Positions 8,020 to 16,533 of a stretch of 64,000 nt of DNA are shown piece by piece. This DNA is from Salegentibacter agarivorans. GTDB taxonomy: Bacteria; Bacteroidota; Bacteroidia; Flavobacteriales; Flavobacteriaceae. The position numbers and the translations under genes are program-made. Every line of letters begins with the position of its first letter. The stretch's first letter is position 1. The stretch covers positions 1-64,000 of the forward strand of contig NZ_FOOH01000019.1 in the NCBI RefSeq assembly GCF_900113135.1, written 5' to 3'. Under the pieces are notes generated by a model that saw only the letters and a program-made list of their open reading frames with translations, ran no database searches and was not told where the DNA came from.

Positions 8020-11000
8020 TATTTTTTTATTAATACTTTTTTGCCATAATAAGCTTTACCTACCTGTAGGTTAATAATATAAACCCCTTCACTGGTAATC
8101 CCTTCAAAAATAACTTCGTCTTTGCCACCTGCTTCTTTTATTTGTAGAATTTGCCCCGTCATTGAACTGGCTCTTAAAATTCCTTCCTGATTTTCTTCTA
8201 AATTCATTTTCACCACCACATCTCCATTTTCAACTTCAACATCAAAAGGTTCGTTAAAAGCAATGGCAGGACTGGTTACCCTTTCTTCAGAAAACATTAA
8301 TTCAAACCTGGAGTTATGAGTTCCCGCTTGAAGGTTGAAACTATATTCCGGATTATTTCTCAGGTTTTGACCTTTACCTTTTTCGTGGTCTATTAAATAA
8401 ATATTGAAATTTGAATTAAAATTTTCTACCGATACCAGGTTGATCTTCATTTCACCATTTTCATCGGCTTTAATGCCCAATGGAATCTTTTTATAGCTTC
8501 TCGATTCCGGAAAAGGAATTGCGTTAATAGCCAGTTCCTTTTTATTTTCGGTTATATTATAAAAACTTGGTACAGCAGGATCGGTATTCATTAATTTATG
8601 GGCGTCCATTTCCTTTTCAAAATTAGGAGTGGCATACGAGGAAAAGTAGATCACCATAGGATCTTGCTGGATTGAAGTTTTAAAGCCAGCCTCCAAACGA
8701 ATTAACGGTTTAAGATCTTCCTGGGTTCTTAAAAACTCCTGCTCAAAATCGTTTATTCGTACCCTGTTGTCCATTCCAAAACTTCCCGTCATTACATCCT
8801 GGGTATCAGAATCCATTACTTTAATAAAAAAGCCCTGCATAGAAGGAATAATATTTGAAGATTTTCCATCAGTTGTAGATACCTGATTTACATAAGCGGA
8901 ATAGGTACCGGTATACTGACTTGTATCACTGGCGGTGAAAAAATAAATTCCGTCATCAATATTAGTTTTTGTCCAACCCTGGGAAGCATCCCAATCTATA
9001 GGGGAAGGGTATGGGTTTCCTACCAAATGAAAACCTCTTGTATATTCGCGATGATTATTTTCTAACTGCCGGGTGGGAATAGTACCATTGTTAACTTCAC
9101 CACTTAACTCTATAGTTTGTGAAGCGGTTGAAGTTCCAAAATTAAGCGCATAACCTTCAGCATTATTTAAACTATTGGTAGTCGTGGTATAAACTTCCCA
9201 ACCGGTAGCATCCCGAACAATATCATTTATATTGATATTTCGGTTTTCATTATAGCTGTAAAAGTGTGGAAATCCAGTAACTGGATCTTCAAAATCCATA
9301 TAAGGAGCGAAATCTCCTACGGTGGAATTTTGAAATGGAGAACTAAAATATTTATACCCGAAAGCTTTATCCAGATAGCGTTGCATTTTTACGATGCCGA
9401 TAACTTCACCATTTCCTGCACCACTTATTAACGCTGTTTGATTTTCATCGGAAATTAAGGTTAATCCATTTCCGGTATCGAAATTCCCTTCTACTACATT
9501 TAAAGTTCCGGTAATTTCTATTGTTGCTTGTGAATTTACCCCTGAAGTATTATCGATTCTTAAATTCTGAATGCGATTATATTGAAAAGCCGTACTAGGA
9601 ATTGTTTGAGCTGAAGCACCTTGAAAAGAAATATTTCCGGTTACGGTATTTAGAATTCCGTTATTGGTAAGATCTCCTGCAATTCGTAACCAGTTTTCTT
9701 CAACCATAACTGAAGCATTGTTTTCAATACTTAAATTTTTTGTGTATGCATTAACACCAGAATTAATTTTCGGGTAATTATTTGAAGGTAAATTCTCAGG
9801 AATCAAAACATCGGTTTCGAGTGTAGGTAAGGCGTTACAGCTCCAATTGGCGGTATTGTTCCAGTTGGTGTTTTCAGCGCCGGTCCACGTGTTTTCTTCC
9901 TGCACAGGAATATATAAGACCGGGGATTCATTAGTACAACTACCTGAGTTTACAATTCGTTTTAACCAGATATCTGTGTTTAAAATTCCGGGATTATAAT
10001 TTTGCTGGTTATTATTGCCCGGGGCATCAGCAAAACCAGAAGCAGGCCCTTCGGTACTTAATTGCCAGGTATATGAAATATTATTTCCTTCTATTTCTGT
10101 ACCGCTTACGATGCCGGGATCTATTCCTTTACAAAATGCTTCAGAATAGGTTGCGCTAATATAAAGTCGTTTAAAGGTACCTACACAGGGATCGGTAAAA
10201 ACACCGTTAGTCGCAGAAATTGTAGCCGAATTTTCTCCTAATAAATAAGCTTCTGTAACAGCCTGGCTGGTGTTGGCGTGGCAATTTTCATTAATATCAA
10301 AGTTCCCGGCATTATTAACAGGAGTTCCATAGCTGGCAAAATCTACATAAGTAAAAATCGTTTCCTCGGGCGACTCTATATTTACCTCTCCATTCTCATT
10401 TGCTGTTGTTTGAAGTGTATTTGTATTTCCGTTGAAAAATGAAATTTTATTATTAGCTATGTTAGTATTGATTGTAATTTCTATGGAATTTGAAATATCT
10501 TCATTACAATTTTGAACATTTACTTTTCTACGGTACCAGGTAGTTTCAGACACCGTTCCGGGATTGTAATCGGATTCGGTATTATTTCCGGGAGTCTGGG
10601 TAAAACCAGTAGTCCCACCAGTAGTGCTTATTTCCCATTCGTAATTGTATCCTTCTCCCAAATCTTCTCCAATTAGTCTTTCTGCATCAAATACTCCGCA
10701 AGACTCTTGTGCACCGGAAATTGTATTATTTTTAATAGAATTAATCACATTTATGGTAACCGATTCATTTGGATTATTATTTGTACAGCCATTGGCATCA
10801 GTAATACCCAGGATTTCAATGGTGGTATTTTGCTGAATATTGATTGGGTAATCAAAATTTCTTTCGTTAATACTTAAATTAAAAGTTTGCCCATTTATTG
10901 AAGCTTCAATATTCCAGGGTGCTGTACCGGTAAAAGTACCGTTAATATTAGCCTGGCCACTACAAATAATTAAGGGAGCGTTTAACGAAACTGTTGGCAT

Positions 11001-13124
11001 TTCTGGGCATTGGTTTTCCCCAACGTTGAGAAAAGCTGTATCTGAAATAGAAACACAACCATTAGCATTCGTAACTAAAAGTCTGTAGCGCGAACCATCT
11101 ACCGGAAAATACCCTACAGTAAGTAGTTCCAATCTTTTGGTTTTGGTACCGCTGTAATTAGCATTATCATTAATATCATACCAATTTGAACTATAGGTTT
11201 GCCATTGGAATGTTAAGTTGTTACCAGAAACTCCAGCTTCAATGATAGCATTTTCACCAAATCCTGCCGTAACATCTTGCGGCTGTTGGGTTATTGGATT
11301 TAAATTTACTTGCAGATTTGCCGGTTGAGAATATACCTTACAATTTTGATTGGAAACAGCTATTCTATATAAATTGTTATTGAAATGAGCAGGAGCGTTT
11401 ATAATATCAAGTTTCTGAGAATTTACATTCTGATAAAATTCGTTGTTCGAAATATTGCTCCAGGAAATACCACTATCTTCACTTACCTGCCATTGACGTT
11501 GATCGTTTGAAGTATAGGTTTGAAAGGAAATATCATTGCCTTCGCATACAATTTGATTAGTAGGTTGGGTGTAAATCCCTTGGGGGCTTTGGTATAGATT
11601 TAAAAGTGCAGGGTTAGAGGTGACTGAGTTACCATGCCTGTCGGAAATTTTAACTCTAAACTTTATATTGTTTAAAGAAGTTTCAACCACATTGATACTT
11701 AAACCTGATGTTTGTGTTCCTGAAAAAATTTCTCCATTATCAATATTGTAAAATCCAGTATTACCGCCGTTATTTCTCTGCCATTGATAGGATAGATTTT
11801 GTCCCCGAGCAATTACGTTGAAATTAATTGGATTACCTGTACAAGCTGTGAAATTCTCGGGTTGCTCAACAATATCAATCGGCTTTTCTACAGTAATAAT
11901 AGCAACATTTGATCTTTTACTTGCCCGGTAAGCATTTGCCAAGCGGTTGTTGCTACTGGTTAGAGTAGCTATTCTATAAATATAATAAGTGCCTTCGGTA
12001 TTAAATGGTTCTAAATTTCTATTTGGAGTAAAACTTGCATTTGTTGCTCCGGGAATTGCAGTAGTTTCCCCATTTTCTGTTGTACTATAAACCCATTGAT
12101 ATCCATTTCCAAACCTACTTATTCCACTCGGCAGACCATTAAATTCATCTCCGGTAATTGTTTGGCCAGATGTCTGGAAATTAAGTGTTTGATTGAGATT
12201 ATTAGATAAAATATTTTTTATTATAAGTTGGGGCTCCCCAATACTAATACGGTTTCCTCCGCTGTTTTCATAATAATCTAGCACTAAATTGCTATTACCA
12301 GATAGGCTTAATAGAATATTCTGATTGCGATATGCGTGATCATTCCAATCGTTATAAATTAATTTACCATCTACACTTAGCCTGCTACCATCATCAGAAC
12401 CTGTATTCAAAGAATATAGCCCGCTTAAAGAACTGTTCATTCTATAGCGTACAGAAAAAGTTTCGGTATAGATAAAAGGTGCACAAATACCAGTTCCTAT
12501 TTGAAAATTGTTGGTGTCGCCACCAAAGCTTTGGTCAAAACTTAGATTTTCTGTATATCCCCTAATATAATTATTGAAATTTTGATCAAAAGTTATATTT
12601 TGGTTTGTTCCATCATAAACGTGGCCTATCCAGGAGTCGTTGCCGGCTTCACTTTCCTGGTAAAACGTAGAGGGGTTTATTGTAAAAGTATTGGATGGAA
12701 CAGAGCGGGCATTGGGATTTGTAGATTGAACCTCTAAAGTATAATTTGAGCCACTAAATCCTTCAGGAATAGTTAAGCTTGTGGTAATTTCAAAAAAGTT
12801 TGTACTTCTAGCTCCCGGTGCGGTTTGAGAACTAAATGATTTTATTTCTTGAGGTCCATCTTGAGAGTTAAGGAAAATTTTATAGTTTGTACTGGTGGTA
12901 AAAGGTATAAAATCGGTATAATAAAAAATTAAAAACCAGTTTCTTGTATAGCCATTTCTTACCTGGAAAGAGATATCTATTTCCTCTCCGGCACAAATTA
13001 GATTGGTATTAGTATTAATAGTAAGATTGTTGATTTCGGGTGAATATACCTGCCCCTGCACAAAACAACTCCCAAGCAGACATATGCATAAGGTAAGAAT
13101 ACGTGCAATAGGGGGCATCTTCAT
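8019..13124 (-). CDS. Giant secreted multidomain protein with T9SS C-terminal sorting domain
   Basis: A 1701-residue protein. A signal peptide spans residues 1-24 (ending FVQGQ). About 150-310 is a PA14-like module (GSDDGSRLSVDGKLIYNDWN). Several Ig/PKD-like repeats follow, with recurrent 'Q-P-x-N/D ... C-x-G ... YQWQ' patterns (around 415, 515 and 610). A WTGAENTNWNNTANWSC block, common in flavobacterial adhesins, lies near 1080. The last 80 residues look like a type IX secretion sorting domain (ASSMTGQILQI ... GVYIINLQVGKAYYGKKVLI). It is probably exported and anchored on the cell surface. It lies between a PapD-like chaperone gene and a broken DUF4402 gene, suggesting it is the adhesive or scaffold part of the same structure. 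Confidence 0.8.
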   Translation of the reverse strand: MKMPPIARILTLCICLLGSCFVQGQVYSPEINNLTINTNTNLICAGEEIDISFQVRNGYTRNWFLIFYYTDFIPFTTSTNYKIFLNSQDGPQEIKSFSSQTAPGARSTNFFEITTSLTIPEGFSGSNYTLEVQSTNPNARSVPSNTFTINPSTFYQESEAGNDSWIGHVYDGTNQNITFDQNFNNYIRGYTENLSFDQSFGGDTNNFQIGTGICAPFIYTETFSVRYRMNSSLSGLYSLNTGSDDGSRLSVDGKLIYNDWNDHAYRNQNILLSLSGNSNLVLDYYENSGGNRISIGEPQLIIKNILSNNLNQTLNFQTSGQTITGDEFNGLPSGISRFGNGYQWVYSTTENGETTAIPGATNASFTPNRNLEPFNTEGTYYIYRIATLTSSNNRLANAYRASKRSNVAIITVEKPIDIVEQPENFTACTGNPINFNVIARGQNLSYQWQRNNGGNTGFYNIDNGEIFSGTQTSGLSINVVETSLNNIKFRVKISDRHGNSVTSNPALLNLYQSPQGIYTQPTNQIVCEGNDISFQTYTSNDQRQWQVSEDSGISWSNISNNEFYQNVNSQKLDIINAPAHFNNNLYRIAVSNQNCKVYSQPANLQVNLNPITQQPQDVTAGFGENAIIEAGVSGNNLTFQWQTYSSNWYDINDNANYSGTKTKRLELLTVGYFPVDGSRYRLLVTNANGCVSISDTAFLNVGENQCPEMPTVSLNAPLIICSGQANINGTFTGTAPWNIEASINGQTFNLSINERNFDYPINIQQNTTIEILGITDANGCTNNNPNESVTINVINSIKNNTISGAQESCGVFDAERLIGEDLGEGYNYEWEISTTGGTTGFTQTPGNNTESDYNPGTVSETTWYRRKVNVQNCNEDISNSIEITINTNIANNKISFFNGNTNTLQTTANENGEVNIESPEETIFTYVDFASYGTPVNNAGNFDINENCHANTSQAVTEAYLLGENSATISATNGVFTDPCVGTFKRLYISATYSEAFCKGIDPGIVSGTEIEGNNISYTWQLSTEGPASGFADAPGNNNQQNYNPGILNTDIWLKRIVNSGSCTNESPVLYIPVQEENTWTGAENTNWNNTANWSCNALPTLETDVLIPENLPSNNYPKINSGVNAYTKNLSIENNASVMVEENWLRIAGDLTNNGILNTVTGNISFQGASAQTIPSTAFQYNRIQNLRIDNTSGVNSQATIEITGTLNVVEGNFDTGNGLTLISDENQTALISGAGNGEVIGIVKMQRYLDKAFGYKYFSSPFQNSTVGDFAPYMDFEDPVTGFPHFYSYNENRNININDIVRDATGWEVYTTTTNSLNNAEGYALNFGTSTASQTIELSGEVNNGTIPTRQLENNHREYTRGFHLVGNPYPSPIDWDASQGWTKTNIDDGIYFFTASDTSQYTGTYSAYVNQVSTTDGKSSNIIPSMQGFFIKVMDSDTQDVMTGSFGMDNRVRINDFEQEFLRTQEDLKPLIRLEAGFKTSIQQDPMVIYFSSYATPNFEKEMDAHKLMNTDPAVPSFYNITENKKELAINAIPFPESRSYKKIPLGIKADENGEMKINLVSVENFNSNFNIYLIDHEKGKGQNLRNNPEYSFNLQAGTHNSRFELMFSEERVTSPAIAFNEPFDVEVENGDVVVKMNLEENQEGILRASSMTGQILQIKEAGGKDEVIFEGITSEGVYIINLQVGKAYYGKKVLIKK

Positions 13125-13174
13125 TTTATTTGGAAAAATTAGTTTTTGCTTATAGCGAAGTGTTTTGAATATTT

Positions 13175-13993
13175 TTATAATTCATAAATTTTACTCGCAA
13201 GCGTTTCTCCCTTTTCTTCCGCATATGAAACTTCCAATTTTCCACTATTCAAATCAACTTCAGTAGCATTTCTAAGCTCAAAGCTAAAAATCCTTTTTTC
13301 ATTAGGCGTATACACCGAAACTCCTTTTACCATCCCAACCTCGGTTTGAGTACCATTAGGGGCGATATGAGTTGCTGTTAAATTCCCGTAGACTGACATA
13401 TTTCCGGAACGATTAATTACCAGAGACAATCTTGGGTTCTCAGTATCCGTCTCTAATGCAAGATCGGTAAGTGTAATATTTGTTGTAGATGTTCCTGCTC
13501 TAATAATAATGGGGATACTAATTCCAAATACAGTTTTTATGTTAATGGAAATTCCATCGCTTTCTTCGGTTTCTTCTGCACCAAGCGCGGTTTGATCTTC
13601 TACTGCACGAAAATACATATGGGAACGGTATTCACCCTGTTCCAGGTCTCCGGTTCGGGTCTTTTGTACCCGAATAGTTTGTGCTTCATTAGGAGCCAGA
13701 ATCACACGCCTTGGAAAATAGCGAAGAAAATCTTCAGCAAATCGCTGACCTTCTTCAGGCGCTTCCACCTGTTCAAAATTTCCTTTTTCGGTCATGATGT
13801 AATTCACAAAAGAAATAGCATAAACTGCGGTATCGCTGCCGGTATTAGCCAGGTTGATTTCCTGGGAACGCTCAGAACCTTCAAATACCAAACGTTTAGG
13901 CATAATCATAAGATCTCCCTGCGCGTATGTAGCAAGTCCTGAAAAAACAAAAATAAAGAAAAGGAGTAGGGGGCTAAGTAGTTTTTTTATCAT
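13175..13993 (-). CDS. PapD-like periplasmic chaperone (fimbrial-type)
   Basis: A 272-residue protein with a signal peptide (cleavage near ATYAQG). The first immunoglobulin-like domain shows the chaperone pattern: LMIMPKRLVFEGSERSQEINLANTGSDTAVYAISF, followed by FPRRVILAPNEAQTIRVQ, which corresponds to the subunit-binding G1 strand region. The second domain runs from about 155 to the end. Known role: PapD-family chaperones donate a strand to incomplete Ig-like subunits in the periplasm. The flanking DUF4402 beta proteins are the obvious candidate subunits. No intact usher gene is present nearby. It lies 51 bases upstream of the giant T9SS gene and is probably cotranscribed with it. Confidence 0.82.
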   Translation of the reverse strand: MIKKLLSPLLLFFIFVFSGLATYAQGDLMIMPKRLVFEGSERSQEINLANTGSDTAVYAISFVNYIMTEKGNFEQVEAPEEGQRFAEDFLRYFPRRVILAPNEAQTIRVQKTRTGDLEQGEYRSHMYFRAVEDQTALGAEETEESDGISINIKTVFGISIPIIIRAGTSTTNITLTDLALETDTENPRLSLVINRSGNMSVYGNLTATHIAPNGTQTEVGMVKGVSVYTPNEKRIFSFELRNATEVDLNSGKLEVSYAEEKGETLASKIYEL

Positions 13994-14074
13994 ATCCTGG
14001 GGCTGGATTTTGGGTTATATCATTGTGTACAAAAATACTAAATAAGAATTTACCTGTTAAGGAAATCTAAAAAT

Positions 14075-14569
14075 TTAATTATAGGATACCGTTACATTAA
14101 ATCCGGAAGAATTAGTATAAAAGCCGGAAGTCTGGTTGGCTTCAAGGTTTAAAGTACCGCCAATTTTAATGATATCGATAACATTGCCTTCCTGGGGTTG
14201 AATAATAAACTGATCTATAACAAGGACCTGGGTAGGATTTTCCTGGTTATATAACGTAAATTGTTCGGGTAGGCTAATAGAATAATTATTATTGCCGTGA
14301 GTAACTACTGCTTCGGCGGGGTTTACCGTTCCCGGAATAGAATTAGAAATCTGTACGCCATAAGCAACCCGCGAACCATCTGGCGACAAAATCACCTGTC
14401 CTGGGTTATAAGCACTTATTACGTTACCAAAATCAAGGTCTACCGTTTTATCAATTTTAATAGGATCTATAACCGTTGCCCTGCTATTTACCGTAACTGA
14501 AGCCGAATTTTGCGCAAATACGCTAAATCCGATTAAGCTAAAAAATAAAATGAAAAGATAATTTTTCAT
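14075..14569 (-). CDS. DUF4402-domain secreted protein (putative pilus-like subunit)
   Basis: A 164-residue protein with a signal peptide ending FSVFAQ. The DUF4402 pattern is clear: DLDFGNVISAY, VILSPDGSRVAYG, and a closing GGTLNLEANQTSGFYTNSSGFNVTVSYN. The conserved terminal beta strand ending in N is typical of the family and resembles the exchangeable strands of subunits handled by PapD-like chaperones (inference). It lies 81 bases upstream of the chaperone gene on the same strand and downstream of a strong terminator, so it may head the chaperone transcript. Confidence 0.82.
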   Translation of the reverse strand: MKNYLFILFFSLIGFSVFAQNSASVTVNSRATVIDPIKIDKTVDLDFGNVISAYNPGQVILSPDGSRVAYGVQISNSIPGTVNPAEAVVTHGNNNYSISLPEQFTLYNQENPTQVLVIDQFIIQPQEGNVIDIIKIGGTLNLEANQTSGFYTNSSGFNVTVSYN

Positions 14570-14612
14570 TGTGATTTATGTTAAAGCGATTAGACAAGAA
14601 ATTGGTTTAAAC

Positions 14613-14640
14613 TAAAAAACGCCGCCACAGCGGGCGGCGT
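14613..14640 (-). terminator. Rho-independent terminator after the second DUF4402 gene
   Basis: The GC-rich stem ACGCCGCC/GGCGGCGT (14619-14626 with 14633-14640) has a six-base loop and, on the minus strand, is followed by six T residues (14613-14618). It lies 22 bases beyond the stop of the DUF4402 gene at 14662. It is unusually GC-rich for this genome, and should give that gene its own, probably abundant, monocistronic transcript. Confidence 0.85.
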
Positions 14641-14661
14641 TTTAAATATTCTTAGATAATA

Positions 14662-15147
14662 TTATTCGTAAGAAACCGTTACTTGAACTTCACCTTCATA
14701 AATTCCTTCTGCTGCATCAGATGGTACATTTAATGTGCCACCAACGGTAAAAGAAGTTGCACTATTATTAGCACTGCCCGCTGTTGAAGTTAGATTAGTT
14801 AAGGAAAGCGTGTTTTCGCCTAAAGTAGGAGAATCAACTACATCTAGTTCTAAACTATAAGCAACGTTGTCCGACTTAGTAACAGTAAAAGTAGGAACCG
14901 AGAAAACATCGCCAGGAAGAACCATATCAGTTTCTGAGAAATTTTTCTCACTGCCGTCAGGTAAAATTACGATAGTAGCGTCATTGACAGAGGTAGTAAA
15001 AGTCCCGAAATTTAAGACTCCAGAACTAGCTATTCCTAATGGACTAACTATTTCAGCATTAACTTGGGCTTCTCCAGTTACGGAGTTTTGTGCAAAAGCA
15101 GTTCCAGAAATAAGGCTTACAAGTAGGATTAAAGTAATTTTTTTCAT
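14662..15147 (-). CDS. DUF4402-domain secreted protein (putative pilus-like subunit)
   Basis: A 161-residue protein with signal peptide MKKITLILLVSLISGTAFAQ. DUF4402 landmarks: LNFGTFTTSVNDATIVILPDGS, VTKSDNVAYSLELDV, GGTLNVPSDAAEGIYEGEVQVTVSYE. It is a paralogue of the genes at 14075 and 15325 but has an independent terminator and its own long upstream region carrying a motif shared with the 15325 gene. That layout, a strong private terminator plus an upstream element, suggests it is the major, separately expressed subunit (inference). Confidence 0.83.
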   Translation of the reverse strand: MKKITLILLVSLISGTAFAQNSVTGEAQVNAEIVSPLGIASSGVLNFGTFTTSVNDATIVILPDGSEKNFSETDMVLPGDVFSVPTFTVTKSDNVAYSLELDVVDSPTLGENTLSLTNLTSTAGSANNSATSFTVGGTLNVPSDAAEGIYEGEVQVTVSYE

Positions 15148-15194
15148 TTTGAGTATTTTTTAGTTTTTGATTTGGGTTCAAAAGTTTAACACTG

Positions 15195-15270
15195 CAAATA
15201 TGGGGGTAAACCCTTATACGAATGAAACTTATTCGATAATCAAGATAAAATACTCGTTGAAATGCACGTT
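15195..15270 (-). promoter_or_regulatory. Upstream regulatory region, copy 1 of a shared motif
   Basis: Plus-strand 15234-15270 contains CGATAAtcaaGATAAAATA, then cTCGtTGAAATgcACGTT. The same ordered blocks occur at 15888-15921 upstream of the neighbouring DUF4402 gene, with only short insertions. Closer to the gene, CAAATATG (15195-15202) reads CATATTTG on the minus strand, a 7/8 match to the Bacteroidetes -7 box TAnnTTTG. The shared block may be an activator or repressor site. No binding protein can be named from the sequence. Confidence 0.45.
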
Positions 15271-15324
15271 TAGATAAATTTATGATAAAACTACAACGAT
15301 ATAGTAGTTTTTGTTGAGGAATAT

Positions 15325-15825
15325 TCAATTGTAGTTTACGGTAACCTGTAAATCATTATTTGTTTTATAGTCTCCTGGTTTCTGATTAGGATTAACAATT
15401 AGACTGGCGCCAACTCTTATTGTTTTACCATCACCATTTATACTGCTCCCATCATAATTAGTAGTAAAATCCTGAAGTATCATACTTTCACTTCCGCTGC
15501 TTAATCGGTGTGTTCCCCTGGGCAGGCTTATCCCAAAAGCAAAACCACTTTGCCCGGTAACTTCAAAAGTAGCGGCAGAAAAATTTCCTCCATCAGCTAA
15601 GACTAACTCCCCAGTGGTAATTCTGGTATTTTCGGGAGTAAGAATAACCGCACCACCATTTTGAGCATCAATATTTGCGAATTGCATATTAGAAGTGGTA
15701 GTGATTCCTATAGGTTGAATAATTGTGGCAGAAGCTGTAAAATTTGCTGTAGCCGAGGCTTGAGCAAAAACAGGAGACATTCCTGTAAATAGAAGAATTA
15801 GTGTTATTAAATAAAATCGTGTCAT
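15325..15825 (-). CDS. DUF4402-domain secreted protein (putative pilus-like subunit)
   Basis: A 166-residue protein with a signal peptide (cleavage near PVFAQA). Family pattern: MQFANIDAQNGGAVILTPENTRITTG, FEVTGQSGFAFGISLPRG, and a closing VGASLIVNPNQKPGDYKTNNDLQVTVNYN. It is the first gene of the minus-strand surface locus. It is separated from the next DUF4402 gene by 177 bases containing a second regulatory block, so the two genes are probably transcribed separately but coregulated. Confidence 0.82.
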   Translation of the reverse strand: MTRFYLITLILLFTGMSPVFAQASATANFTASATIIQPIGITTTSNMQFANIDAQNGGAVILTPENTRITTGELVLADGGNFSAATFEVTGQSGFAFGISLPRGTHRLSSGSESMILQDFTTNYDGSSINGDGKTIRVGASLIVNPNQKPGDYKTNNDLQVTVNYN

Positions 15826-15857
15826 TAAGATAATGCATTAAATAAATTCTCGGATTA

Positions 15858-15923
15858 TAAAGATATAAAACCCCCTTGATTAATCATCGATAAAAGACAT
15901 AAAATATCGATGAAATACGTTTT
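15858..15923 (-). promoter_or_regulatory. Upstream regulatory region, copy 2 of a shared motif
   Basis: Plus-strand 15888-15923 carries CGATAAaagacATAAAATA, then TCGaTGAAATACGTTT, aligned block by block with 15234-15270. TAAAGATA (15858-15865) reads TATCTTTA on the minus strand, a near match to the -7 box TAnnTTTG. The rest of the 290-base gap up to the divergent DoxX gene is AT-rich and shows no gene. Confidence 0.45.
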
Positions 15924-16116
15924 TTTTGCCAATTATTAAATCTAAAAGCTTAATTCGCTCTTAATTTTTGTCTATGTAGTGGTTGATGAGGATCTCATTA
16001 AGGATTTTCTAATAATCTGAAACAAATTCTTTATTTCGAAATCCTAAATTCAGTAGCTTATGAAAAGAATATGTTTAAATTAGAGGTTTAATCTACTATC
16101 TGAAAACAATTTATCT

Positions 16117-16533
16117 ATGAGAAACGCTTACACCACCAGTTTGAACCTTCAGAATACCGATTTTGGTTTACTCTTATTTAGAATATTTATCTCTGGCTTA
16201 ATGCTTACCCACGGGGTTCCAAAACTTATTACATTTTTTGGGAGCGAGGAGATTGCTTTTGCAGATCCTATTGGGTTAGGGGAAACCGTCACCTTTACTT
16301 TTGCTGTTTTTGCAGAATTTGTATGTGCCATACTTATATTATTTGGATGGGCTACCCGGTTTGCAGCAATTCCTTTAATTATTACCATGGCTGTGGCTGC
16401 AATTATTGTTCACTGGACCGATGGTTTTGGTCGCCAGGAATTGCCTTTACTATATATGGGAGGATTTCTCTTGCTTTTCTTTACCGGTGCAGGTAAATTC
16501 TCCCTGGATTATTATCTTTTAAAGAAAAAGTAA
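16117..16533 (+). CDS. DoxX-family membrane protein
   Basis: A 138-residue protein with four predicted transmembrane helices and DoxX-type signatures: FRIFISGLMLTHGVPKL near the N-terminus and the late GGFLLLFFTGAGKFSLDYYL. Members of the family are small inner-membrane proteins sometimes linked to redox or sulfur metabolism; the exact role is unknown. Its TAA overlaps the ATG of the following amidohydrolase gene by one base, so the two are translationally coupled and may work together. Confidence 0.85.
   Translation: MRNAYTTSLNLQNTDFGLLLFRIFISGLMLTHGVPKLITFFGSEEIAFADPIGLGETVTFTFAVFAEFVCAILILFGWATRFAAIPLIITMAVAAIIVHWTDGFGRQELPLLYMGGFLLLFFTGAGKFSLDYYLLKKK

Noticed and set aside
15059-15328. 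89-codon minus-strand frame overlapping the start of a DUF4402 gene
   Set aside because: It overlaps the signal-peptide region in another frame, covers the regulatory region and has no recognisable protein character.
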